Assembly: GCA_041748615.1 (NCBI GenBank)
Contig: JBGTCY010000068.1
Span: forward strand, 1-5,167
DNA: 5,167 nt
Source: JBGTCY01 sp041748615
GTDB taxonomy: Bacteria > Bacteroidota > Bacteroidia > Chitinophagales > CAIOSU01
Direction: 5' to 3'
Of the stretch, positions 1 through 5,167 are shown piece after piece. The translations under genes and the position numbers were made by a program. Below the pieces are notes generated by a model. It saw only the letters and a program-made list of their open reading frames with translations, ran no database searches and was not told the origin of the DNA. How positions within the stretch are numbered: position 1 is the first letter of the stretch; each line of letters opens with the position of its first letter.

Positions 1-139
1 TCATCATGCAGGTGAGCGATTGCCTCCAGCTATGCGAAGTTTCCAATGGCGGATTTGAGATGCCGTAAAGCCTGAGCAGGAAAAAAAATACAATCCAGCA
101 ACGGATGTCCTTCAGGCATATTCGGATAATATCTTTCAC
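1..139 (-). CDS. Membrane glycosyltransferase, GT39/ArnT-like, N-terminal part (runs off the window)
   Basis: This is the start of a gene whose remaining part lies beyond base 1; 46 codons are visible. The frame is closed upstream by TAG at 161-163 and has no ATG near its beginning, so I take GTG at 137-139 as the start; CTG or TTG codons just upstream are less likely. The peptide begins MKDIIRICLKDI, continues with a hydrophobic stretch (about residues 15-26) and then NPPLETSHSWRQSLT. A first membrane helix followed by 'NPPLe..H.WRQ..T' is, from memory, how many Bacteroidota family 39-type glycosyltransferases begin; these are multi-pass membrane enzymes that use polyprenyl-phosphate sugars. 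The substrate cannot be told from 46 residues. Being divergent in function from its neighbours and separated by 175 bp from the next gene, it probably forms its own unit. The call as a coding region is fairly sure, the family moderately so. Confidence 0.58.
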   Translation of the reverse strand, partial: MKDIIRICLKDIRCWIVFFFLLRLYGISNPPLETSHSWRQSLTCMM

Positions 140-179
140 CAGCGTAGAATTATTCAGGAACTAAAATCGGATTTTTATT

Positions 180-206
180 GAAAGATAATGCGCAATTTCA
201 GAACAA
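180..206 (-). promoter_or_regulatory. Possible promoter of the truncated glycosyltransferase gene
   Basis: On the minus strand TATCTTTC (187 down to 180) matches the Bacteroidota -7 element TAnnTTTG at all but the last fixed base. A TTG (206 down to 204) lies 16 bp upstream, a little close for the -33 element. Transcription would begin about 30-35 bases before the GTG at 139. The motif is short and AT-rich, so chance is a real alternative. Confidence 0.27.
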
Positions 207-214
207 CTCCCCAA

Positions 215-235
215 GATTTCTAATATCTAAAATCT
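215..235 (-). repeat. Copy of an AT-rich dispersed repeat (AGATTTTAGAnnTTAGA type)
   Basis: Read on the minus strand from 235 to 215, this stretch agrees at 17 of 21 positions with 3049-3069 on the plus strand; the shared core is AGATTTTAGA-nn-TTAGA. It sits in the 175-bp gap (140-314) between the exported VWA-domain gene and the truncated glycosyltransferase gene, which otherwise shows no gene. It also contains a 6-bp inverted repeat (agattt 214-219, aaatct 230-235), too weak to call a terminator. Its low complexity means the similarity could partly reflect base composition. Confidence 0.45.
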
Positions 236-314
236 GAAAGCAGATAGTACTTGTTTGAAATGTTATATTGACGATATGATTAAAGGAAATCAATCTGTAC
301 TAAAAGAAAAGAAA

Positions 315-1454
315 TTACTTAATCAAAGACTGAAGTTTCACTTCTTCCACCAAAACATCCCGCGCTGCTTCGGTATTCCTGATTTGGATGAAACTTCCTT
401 TACCGGTTTGAGCTAATTTTTTCATTCTTTTCAATGCCTCTTTATCCTCTCCGAAAGCAATCACCGAAAGTTTGATGTCGCCTCTTGACTTTTCGTTCAC
501 CATGTCAAACAACACTTTTTCCGAGTGACCTGGATTGTTAAAGAGTCCGTCCGTTGCAAGAATAATCTGGTTATTTCCTCCATTGATAAAATGCTTTTCG
601 GTCATTTCATAGGCTGTTTCAATACCTTTGACTCCATTCGTAAATCCACCGGATTTCAAGCTGTCAATCATTGAAGTAATCAATGTTTTGTTATTCGCAT
701 TTGTGGATGGCAGGAGCACCGATGATTCATTCGCATAAACAATCACGCTGATTTGGTCTATGCCGCGCAATGCTTTAGCGAGATGCGACATGGAGGATTT
801 CAACAAAGGCAGTTTGTCCGCTTTTTTCATGGAGCCGGAAACATCAATCAGAAAAACAATATTGCTCGGACTGTACCTGTTTTCGGGAAGAATCTCGCTG
901 AATGTCTGCGTTGAAGTATTTGAAACGGGAACTTCAGTATCATCAAATTCCATCACGGTCAAATTTTTATCGGTTGACAGAACGCTTATTTCATTTTTGG
1001 AAATGGTATCTTTTTTCACTAACACCGGTTCATCTGCCGGCTGAACTTTAGGCGCAAAACCCGGGCAGGACATATACGCGTTGACATCCAGCGAAAGAAT
1101 ATTTCCTTTCACCATCAGCGAAACCGGCTCACCGCTGCTGCTGGTGAAGAGTTCTACATTTTTTTGAAAAACTCCGGTTGAGGAGGTAAAATAAAAAACC
1201 GTGATTGTGTCGGCTGTCCCGGGTTGAATTTTGCCTTTCGGCAGTTGAATGAAAATATCATCGCGCGGGAATGTTGGCAGGAACATAAAATCCGTTTTGC
1301 CGGTGTTGGTGAAAATGAAAGTTGCCGGTGGATTATTCCATTGATTGATTTCTCCGAAATCATAAGTCTGGCGGTCAAAGCGGAGCGCGCTTTTTTGAGC
1401 GAAACTCATCAATGAAATGGAAATCAGGGAAAATAGCAGCAGTGTTTTTTTCAT
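315..1454 (-). CDS. Exported DUF1573-like and von Willebrand factor A domain protein
   Basis: The product has 379 residues and is probably periplasmic or surface-exposed. I start it at ATG 1454 because it gives a textbook signal peptide (Met-Lys-Lys, hydrophobic core, SFA-Q near residues 17-20); the in-frame GTG at 1475 would add seven residues before it. There is no lipobox cysteine, so it is not an obvious lipoprotein, and no type IX secretion tail is evident. Residues 24-119 resemble DUF1573/ASH immunoglobulin-like domains (FDRQTYDFGEI, later FTNTG). A linker of about 75 residues follows, then a VWA domain from about 199 to 365. Its metal-binding MIDAS set is complete: DVSGS (D204, S206, S208), T272 in GGFTNG and D302 in ATDG, so Mg-dependent protein binding is likely. 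VWA domains generally mediate protein-protein contact, but the partner is unknown. The gap to the upstream peptidase gene is 97 bp, so shared transcription is uncertain. Confidence 0.88.
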   Translation of the reverse strand: MKKTLLLFSLISISLMSFAQKSALRFDRQTYDFGEINQWNNPPATFIFTNTGKTDFMFLPTFPRDDIFIQLPKGKIQPGTADTITVFYFTSSTGVFQKNVELFTSSSGEPVSLMVKGNILSLDVNAYMSCPGFAPKVQPADEPVLVKKDTISKNEISVLSTDKNLTVMEFDDTEVPVSNTSTQTFSEILPENRYSPSNIVFLIDVSGSMKKADKLPLLKSSMSHLAKALRGIDQISVIVYANESSVLLPSTNANNKTLITSMIDSLKSGGFTNGVKGIETAYEMTEKHFINGGNNQIILATDGLFNNPGHSEKVLFDMVNEKSRGDIKLSVIAFGEDKEALKRMKKLAQTGKGSFIQIRNTEAARDVLVEEVKLQSLIK

Positions 1455-1518
1455 CTTCAAATAATTAAATGTCACTGATAAATTGATTGAATCATGAAGG
1501 CAATTATTAAGCCAGCGT

Positions 1519-1532
1519 GTATGAATTCATAC
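1519..1532. promoter_or_regulatory. 14-bp perfect palindrome upstream of the VWA-domain gene; possible operator
   Basis: GTATGAATTCATAC is identical to its reverse complement over all 14 bases. It lies in the 97-bp gap between the peptidase gene's stop and the VWA gene, 65-78 bases before the ATG at 1454. With no loop it is a poor RNA hairpin, so a dimeric DNA-binding protein is the more natural reader. Nothing identifies that protein, and no clear promoter elements can be placed next to it. Confidence 0.35.
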
Positions 1533-1551
1533 GAAATGAAAAAAGAGATAG

Positions 1552-2454
1552 CTATCGCGTAATTATTTTTATCCCGCTCTTCAACACCGGCTCCGCTTTA
1601 TTCCGCGGGTCCTGATTGAGTTTTTTCATCATCGCTTCATATAAATCAGGCGCGCTCTTCGCGAATTCATTGGGCATTTCAAAAAAACATTCCACACTCA
1701 CCGCCCATAATTCATCCAAATCGCGACCAACCCATTTCCGCAACGGATGCTGCTGATTCACCCGGATTTGTTTTTTTTCCACCTTGGCGATTTTCGTCCA
1801 GGTGGCATGATTGTCGTAAAACCTGAAATCTACCTGATGCTGCATGGCGTGTAATTTCAGCGCGTGCGCCATTTCATGCAAGCCGAGATTTGTGCCGTCT
1901 TCGGGAAAAAGATAACCTCTTTCAAAGTGATGCCACGAGAGATGAATATTCCCGTATTCCGATACATGCCCGCGAAATTTTACTTTGTAATGTTTGTAAT
2001 GATACGCTTCGGGATAGACATGAATCCGGTAAAAATAATTGAGCGTGAAATAATCCAGTCCAAACGTAATCTGAGCCGCGCAGGCGCTAATCAGCACTTT
2101 CATTTTTTCTGTTACCCGGAAATTTCCTTCCGCGACAAAATGTTTGCTGTGCATGAAAGAATTGACTCTTGCCGCGAACCGTCTTCTGTTTTCATGATTC
2201 AGGCTGTTGTAATATTCAAAATGATTCGTCAGAATTCTGACGATTGTAATGTCAGCCGATGGCGGATAATAATAATACCACCACGCGTTGAACTTAACAA
2301 ACCACCGGAAGGTGATGATTTCAAAAAGAATGTCGCTAACATCATACGTTTTTTCTTTGATTGCGGTACCATAAACCTGGAGAAAAACAATCATCAGAAA
2401 AAAACACGCCATCAAGAACACCCCTGAAGCTGAAGAAACGATGACGGCTAACAT
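1552..2454 (-). CDS. Membrane-anchored zinc metallopeptidase, M90 / MtfA-like
   Basis: The product has 300 residues. Residues 2-28 form one uncharged membrane helix, followed by K33 and K35, which by the positive-inside rule puts the large C-terminal part in the cytoplasm. The zinc site is H193-E-M-A-H197 within GLHEMAHAL, and E255 in LWAVSVECFFEMP is the likely third ligand. This HExxH plus downstream 'a.s.e.FFe.P' glutamate arrangement is that of peptidase family M90, whose E. coli member MtfA acts on C-terminal residues and binds the repressor Mlc. E. coli MtfA is soluble; the membrane anchor here is an addition, and no Mlc-like gene is in view, so the regulatory role should not be transferred. 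The ATG at 2454 keeps the whole helix; the next ATG (codon 15) would cut it. The gene begins 24 bp after the CBS gene and is probably co-transcribed with it. Substrate unknown. Confidence 0.87.
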   Translation of the reverse strand: MLAVIVSSASGVFLMACFFLMIVFLQVYGTAIKEKTYDVSDILFEIITFRWFVKFNAWWYYYYPPSADITIVRILTNHFEYYNSLNHENRRRFAARVNSFMHSKHFVAEGNFRVTEKMKVLISACAAQITFGLDYFTLNYFYRIHVYPEAYHYKHYKVKFRGHVSEYGNIHLSWHHFERGYLFPEDGTNLGLHEMAHALKLHAMQHQVDFRFYDNHATWTKIAKVEKKQIRVNQQHPLRKWVGRDLDELWAVSVECFFEMPNEFAKSAPDLYEAMMKKLNQDPRNKAEPVLKSGIKIITR

Positions 2455-2478
2455 CAGGGTGACCGTTTGCTGAAGGAT

Positions 2479-2913
2479 TTAGGAAAGCTTGGAAACCAAG
2501 TGCCGGATGATGTCAGTCGTGGTGATGATACCCACTAACTGCTCACCATCCACCACCGGCAGCGCGTGAAATTCAGCCGATGTCAGAATTTCAGCCGCCT
2601 TCAAAATAGAGTCATTGGAAGAAACCGTTACCGGATATTGCTTCATCACCTGGTCAACCGTCAGCATATCGGCAATGGACATATCCACGCTGGGGTCGTC
2701 ATTGTAAGAGGTTTCAAAGCTCAAGCGCTGCAAGTCAGTGAGGCTGATGATGCCCACTAATTTTTCACCGTCCACTACCGGCATGTGACGGATTTTATGA
2801 CGAGCGAATGTTTTATTCACTTCCCTGAGTTTGTTCTCGCGGGTTACTTTATATAACTCCGTAGTCATGATGGTTGAAACAGGTTCCAACGCGGCTTTTG
2901 ATTTTATTTCCAT
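2479..2913 (-). CDS. Tandem CBS-domain protein
   Basis: This 144-residue cytoplasmic protein consists almost entirely of two CBS motifs, which together make one Bateman module. The first spans about residues 12-65 (RHMPVVDGEKLVGIISLTDL) and the second about 86-140 (HALPVVDGEQLVGIITTTDI). The S/T-x-x-D signatures that usually contact the ribose of bound adenine nucleotides are present in both (SLTD 57-60, TTTD 131-134), so binding of AMP, ATP or a related ligand is plausible. The modules are joined by an acidic linker (about 66-82). There is no fused enzyme, transporter or DNA-binding domain, so it would act on a partner protein. The peptidase gene follows after only 24 bp, which makes it a candidate partner, by position only. 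A 9-bp inverted repeat ends two bases before the ATG. Confidence 0.9.
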   Translation of the reverse strand: MEIKSKAALEPVSTIMTTELYKVTRENKLREVNKTFARHKIRHMPVVDGEKLVGIISLTDLQRLSFETSYNDDPSVDMSIADMLTVDQVMKQYPVTVSSNDSILKAAEILTSAEFHALPVVDGEQLVGIITTTDIIRHLVSKLS

Positions 2914-2915
2914 TG

Positions 2916-2941
2916 GTTTAACTTTTTTGATGAAGTTAAAC
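2916..2941 (-). promoter_or_regulatory. 9-bp inverted repeat directly before the CBS gene start
   Basis: On the minus strand GTTTAACTT (2941-2933) and AAGTTAAAC (2924-2916) are perfect inverted repeats with an 8-base spacer. The structure ends two bases before the ATG. In RNA it would fold into an AT-rich hairpin next to the start codon, which could limit ribosome access; in DNA it could be an operator for a dimeric regulator. The sequence does not decide between them. Confidence 0.45.
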
Positions 2942-2964
2942 TCATTTTTTCAATCACAAAAAAA

Positions 2965-2996
2965 GAAATAATACGATTGGTAAAGTTTCAAAACAA
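2965..2996 (-). promoter_or_regulatory. Possible promoter of the CBS-peptidase unit
   Basis: On the minus strand TTTG (2996-2993) is followed after 20 bp by TATTATTT (2972-2965). The spacing fits Bacteroidota promoters, but the second box agrees with TAnnTTTG only in part. If used, transcription would start roughly 45 bases before the ATG at 2913 and the inverted repeat at 2916-2941 would lie in the 5' untranslated region. The region is very AT-rich, so this is tentative. Confidence 0.28.
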
Positions 2997-3028
2997 AATC
3001 TGCAATTTGAAGCTTACATGAAGAACTA

Positions 3029-3069
3029 TTAGACTTTAGATGTCAGATAGATTTTAGACTTTAGATGTC
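3029..3069. repeat. 16-bp direct repeat, AT-rich dispersed family
   Basis: TTAGACTTTAGATGTC occurs exactly at 3029-3044 and again at 3054-3069, a 25-bp period with nine bases between. A related copy lies at 215-235 on the other strand, and the core TTAGACTTT recurs on the minus strand at 5124-5116. All lie in gaps between transcription units. I recall such 'ttagactttagac' tracts as common in intergenic DNA of Bacteroidota; no function is known to me. Confidence 0.72.
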
Positions 3070-3096
3070 CGGTTCTAAAAATTGCTCTTTTGACGC

Positions 3097-3202
3097 GCCT
3101 AATCCCTTTCTTCTCCAAAGAAGCTTGTCAGGAAACAGCCTTTTTGTCGGAAAAAGAAAACAGTTCGGACACCTTCTCCATCGGAGAAGGGCGGGATGAG
3201 GC
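3097..3202. repeat. Inverted pair of REP-like palindromic elements
   Basis: The right element (3172-3202, plus strand) is an 8-bp perfect hairpin, CCTTCTCC-atc-GGAGAAGG, followed by a GCGGGATGAGGC tail. The left element (3097-3123) is the same design on the opposite strand: hairpin CTTCT-ccaa-AGAAG with tail GGGATTAGGC when read on the minus strand. The 20-base segments 3183-3202 and 3097-3116 match in inverted orientation at 16 positions. The arrangement resembles paired REP elements (BIMEs). Between them lies a weaker hairpin, CTTTTT 3140-3145 with AAAAAG 3151-3156. The pair lies between the kinase stop and the CBS gene; a role in ending kinase transcription is possible, but no hairpin is followed by a clean T run on the minus strand. 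No transposase is in the window. Confidence 0.6.
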
Positions 3203-3250
3203 TTTACTTCGGGAAAGGAAACGAAGGTTTAATTATTTAAAATTGATTGC

Positions 3251-3901
3251 TTAAAACAACCCAAACAACTCCGCCCTCACTTTATTAATCACTTCACCGA
3301 ACTGGCTCTTTTCCTCCGCGAAGTTGCAGGAGTCCACGTCAATCACTAACAGGCGACCGTCTTTGTAGCGGCTAATCCATTCCTCGTAGTTTTCATTGAG
3401 GCGTTTGATATAATCGAGGCGCAGGTTTTCTTCATATTCCCTGCCGCGTTTTTGAATTTGATTCACTAAGGTGGGAATGGATGCTTTCAGATAAATCAGC
3501 AAATCAGGCGGATTAATCAGCGAGTTGATGGTTTTGAAAAGACTCAGATAGTTTTCAAAATCGCGGGTTGACATCAGCCCCATCGAGTGGAGGTTGGGCG
3601 CGAAAATGTGCGCGTCTTCATAAATCGTGCGGTCCTGAATCACGGTCTTCTCACCGCGCTGAATACTGATGATTTGCTTAAAGCGGTTGTTCAGAAAATA
3701 AATCTGCAGGTTAAACGACCAGCGCGGCATATCCTCATAAAAATCATTGAGGTAGGGATTATTCTCCACATCCTCATAATGCGCTTCCCACTTGAAACTT
3801 TGCGCCAGCTTTTCGGTGAGCGTGGTTTTTCCCGAGCCGATGTTTCCCGCCACAGCGATGTGGCGCAGCTTTAATTCATCAATGGATTTCTTTTTTGCCA
3901 T
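3251..3901 (-). CDS. Deoxynucleoside kinase
   Basis: The 216-residue product phosphorylates deoxynucleosides to their 5'-monophosphates with ATP, salvaging DNA precursors in the cytoplasm. The order of motifs fits the dNK/dCK/dGK family: a P-loop GNIGSGKT at 19-26; EDVENNPYL at 43-51, typical of the substrate side; the DR motif in QDRTIYEDAHIF with D90 and R91; and an arginine-rich lid KRGREYE at 151-157. Length is usual for bacterial members. Substrate preference (deoxyadenosine, deoxyguanosine, deoxycytidine or thymidine) cannot be assigned by eye. The ATG at 3901 lies 17 bp after the trpS stop, and the sequence TGAAAGGA places an AGGA, 12 bases before the ATG, just behind the trpS stop TGA; this weak ribosome site is far for Shine-Dalgarno pairing but fits coupling to trpS. 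Family assignment is secure. Confidence 0.93.
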   Translation of the reverse strand: MAKKKSIDELKLRHIAVAGNIGSGKTTLTEKLAQSFKWEAHYEDVENNPYLNDFYEDMPRWSFNLQIYFLNNRFKQIISIQRGEKTVIQDRTIYEDAHIFAPNLHSMGLMSTRDFENYLSLFKTINSLINPPDLLIYLKASIPTLVNQIQKRGREYEENLRLDYIKRLNENYEEWISRYKDGRLLVIDVDSCNFAEEKSQFGEVINKVRAELFGLF

Positions 3902-3918
3902 AATACTTTTTTTTCCTT

Positions 3919-4914
3919 TCAGAAATTTCTGATGCCGATGACCTCGCGCACTTCTTTGAGCGTAGCCTCCGCGCTTTCAATCGCTTTCTCCGCGCCCTGC
4001 TTCACAATTTTACTCAAACTTTTTTCATCCGCCTTCACCGCTTCAATTTTTTCCCTGAAAGGGGTCGTAAATGTAATCATATCTTCCGCTAATTGTTTTT
4101 TTAAATCGCCATAGCGGATGGCGCAGTTTTGATATTGCTCCTCAAAATACGCATTCGTTTCCGGACTTGAAACGGTTTTCAGCAAAGTAAAGAGATTTTC
4201 CACAGGCTCCGGCTTCTGCTGGTTTTTTTCTGTCGGTCCGGTATCGGTCACCGCGCGCATCATTTTCTTGCGAATCACCTCCGGGGAGTCGGTCAGGTAA
4301 ATGGCGTTTTGCTCACCCTCCGATTTGCCCATCTTGCCGGTGCCGTCCAAGCCGGGAATTTTCACCAATTTATTTTCATAGCTGAATCCAAACGGCTCCG
4401 GGAAAACCGCCTTGCCGTAGAGATGATTAAACCGGTTCACGAAATTGCGCGCCATCTCCAGATGCTGTTCCTGATCTTTACCCACCGGCACTTTCGTGGC
4501 TTTGTGAATGATGATGTCGGCTGACATCAGCACCGGGTAAGTGAGCAAGCCCGCGTTGATGTTGTCCTGCTGTTTGGCAATCTTATCCTTGTAAGTCGTG
4601 GAACGCTCCAGCTCGCCCTGATAGGCAATCATGCACAGCAGCAGATACAACTCCGCGATTTGCGGCACATCGCTCTGCACATACAACACCGTTTTTTCCG
4701 GGTCAAGCCCGCAGGCGAGATAAGTCGCCAGCACCTCCTTCACATTCGCATGAAGGTCAGCCGGCTTGGGCTGCGTGGTCAATGAATGATAATCGGCTAC
4801 AAAAAAATAGCAGGGAAAAGCATCCTGCAGTTTCACAAAATTCCGAATCGCGCCAAAATAATTTCCAAGATGCAAGCGCCCCGTAGGTCGCACTCCGCTG
4901 ACAACAATTTCCAT
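3919..4914 (-). CDS. trpS: Tryptophanyl-tRNA synthetase
   Basis: The 331-residue class I synthetase charges tRNA-Trp with tryptophan using ATP and is normally essential. It is full length for a bacterial TrpS. The HIGH-type motif is GRLHLGNYFGA (HLGN at 15-18), following the usual SGVRPTG opening. GELERSTTYKDK (100-111) and the tryptophan pocket LMSADII (129-135, with D133 the likely indole contact) are in place, as is VGKDQEQHLEMAR (144-156). The second signature is KMGKS at 194-198 rather than KMSKS; the two lysines are kept, so activity is expected. The ATG at 4914 gives the standard N-terminus, beginning at the first strand without extension. Immediately upstream is a -7-like promoter box, implying a very short leader. 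The deoxynucleoside kinase gene follows at 17 bp and is probably co-transcribed. Confidence 0.97.
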   Translation of the reverse strand: MEIVVSGVRPTGRLHLGNYFGAIRNFVKLQDAFPCYFFVADYHSLTTQPKPADLHANVKEVLATYLACGLDPEKTVLYVQSDVPQIAELYLLLCMIAYQGELERSTTYKDKIAKQQDNINAGLLTYPVLMSADIIIHKATKVPVGKDQEQHLEMARNFVNRFNHLYGKAVFPEPFGFSYENKLVKIPGLDGTGKMGKSEGEQNAIYLTDSPEVIRKKMMRAVTDTGPTEKNQQKPEPVENLFTLLKTVSSPETNAYFEEQYQNCAIRYGDLKKQLAEDMITFTTPFREKIEAVKADEKSLSKIVKQGAEKAIESAEATLKEVREVIGIRNF

Positions 4915-4919
4915 GTTGG

Positions 4920-4927
4920 CGAAAGTA
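4920..4927 (-). promoter_or_regulatory. -7 promoter element of trpS
   Basis: On the minus strand TACTTTCG (4927-4920) agrees with the Bacteroidota element TAnnTTTG at five of six fixed bases. It ends five bases before the trpS ATG, so transcription would begin within a few bases of, or at, the start codon. A matching -33 box is weak: TTTC at 4947-4944, 16 bp upstream. There is no Shine-Dalgarno sequence, consistent with a near-leaderless message. Confidence 0.55.
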
Positions 4928-4980
4928 CAAAAAATCTCATTTTGAAACGGGAGATAAAAAAAGAAACCCAGTCGTAATTA

Positions 4981-5097
4981 AAAGTTGAGAGCGATGGAGT
5001 GCGAATGAATTGGCGCTTGCTCCGTTCGTCTGTGCCTTGCTTTGATTGGTAGCGTTGCGCGATTGTGGTGTCTTACCTTCGCGGGAGGAAGGATTGA
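4981..5097. other. Non-coding stretch upstream of trpS
   Basis: No convincing gene is seen here. The segment is richer in G and C than the AT-rich DNA on both sides. A minus-strand frame stays open for about 33 codons (residues such as RATLPIKARHRRTEQA, ending at a TAA near 4978) but has no ATG or recognisable product. It may be a decayed repeat or gene remnant, or plain spacer. Confidence 0.4.
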
Positions 5098-5134
5098 GTT
5101 TAAAGTTTAATGTTTAAAGTCTAAGGTTAATGTT
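5098..5134. repeat. AT-rich direct repeats
   Basis: GTTTAAAGT occurs at 5098-5106 and 5112-5120, and TTAATGTT at 5107-5114 and 5127-5134. The segment AAAGTCTAA (5116-5124) is the reverse complement of the TTAGACTTT core repeated at 3029-3069, so it seems to belong to the same low-complexity family. Confidence 0.5.
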
Positions 5135-5145
5135 CGTTGTTTATT

Positions 5146-5166
5146 ATAGTCCATAGTCCATAGTCA
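5146..5166. repeat. Threefold heptamer tandem repeat (ATAGTCC)
   Basis: ATAGTCC is repeated at 5146-5152, 5153-5159 and 5160-5166; the last base of the third copy is A instead of C. The array reaches the window edge and may continue. I recall the same 'agtccat' heptamer tracts from intergenic DNA of other Bacteroidota. It does not resemble a CRISPR, which needs longer repeats and unique spacers. Confidence 0.75.
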
Positions 5167-5167
5167 A

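Noticed and set aside
760..1044. Plus-strand open frame of 94 codons inside the VWA-domain gene
   Set aside because: Antisense shadow of a well-supported coding region, with no recognisable motif or start signal.
1547..1556. Palindrome GATAGCTATC at the peptidase stop codon followed by a T-rich run on the minus strand
   Set aside because: With no loop bases the stem would be about three base pairs, too weak for an intrinsic terminator.
1864..2427. Plus-strand open frame of 187 codons inside the peptidase gene
   Set aside because: It lies antisense within a gene with a clear zinc site and helix; its product shows no domain-like pattern and is a shadow frame.
2419..2461. Imperfect inverted repeat (CACCCCTGA / TCAGGGTG) around the peptidase start codon
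   Set aside because: It needs a bulge and a loop of about 26 bases, mostly within coding sequence; probably chance.
3207..3241. Small inverted repeats just after the kinase stop (CTTCG/CGAAG and TTTAA/TTAAA) as a terminator
   Set aside because: The stems are five base pairs, one with a 10-base loop and the other purely AT, and neither is followed by a T run.
5146..5166. CRISPR array at the right edge
   Set aside because: The repeat unit is only seven bases and the copies are contiguous with no spacers; no cas gene is present.
4915..5167. T-box, trp attenuator or tRNA upstream of trpS
   Set aside because: No leader peptide with Trp codons, no T-box-like conserved bulge and no TTCGA-type tRNA arm were seen, and the promoter box sits right at the start codon.

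Overview
The window looks like chromosomal DNA of a member of the Bacteroidota; species and genus cannot be read from it. The signs are AT-rich intergenic DNA, genes mostly without Shine-Dalgarno sequences, a TAnnTTTG-like promoter element hard against the trpS start codon, an exported protein with a DUF1573-like domain, and intergenic repeats of the 'TTAGACTTTAGA', 'ATAGTCC' and 'CCTTCTCC..GGAGAAGG..GGGATGAGGC' kinds that I associate with these genomes from memory. All recognisable genes lie on the minus strand, so transcription runs from right to left.

From right to left. (1) 4915-5167 has no convincing gene; it holds AT-rich direct repeats, a threefold heptamer repeat and the trpS promoter. 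(2) trpS (tryptophanyl-tRNA synthetase, 3919-4914) is followed after 17 bp by a deoxynucleoside kinase (3251-3901); they probably form one housekeeping transcription unit. (3) 2914-3250 is a 337-bp gap with an inverted pair of REP-like hairpin elements, a 16-bp direct repeat, a weak candidate promoter and a 9-bp inverted repeat next to the following start codon. (4) A two-CBS-domain protein (2479-2913) is followed after 24 bp by a membrane-anchored zinc peptidase of the M90/MtfA type (1552-2454), probably co-transcribed. (5) After 97 bp containing a 14-bp perfect palindrome comes an exported protein joining a DUF1573-like domain to a von Willebrand factor A domain with an intact metal site (315-1454). 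(6) At the left edge is the first 46 codons of a membrane protein, probably a family 39-type glycosyltransferase, which runs off the window.

The genes do not form one obvious pathway. trpS and the kinase are core metabolism. The CBS-peptidase pair could be a nucleotide-sensing protein and a membrane protease acting together, but that rests on adjacency only. I found no CRISPR array, phage module, toxin-antitoxin pair, tRNA, rRNA or transposase, and no clear evidence of a new defence or mobile system. The items most worth a second look are the non-coding ones: the REP-like pair, the palindromes beside start codons, and the near-leaderless trpS promoter.
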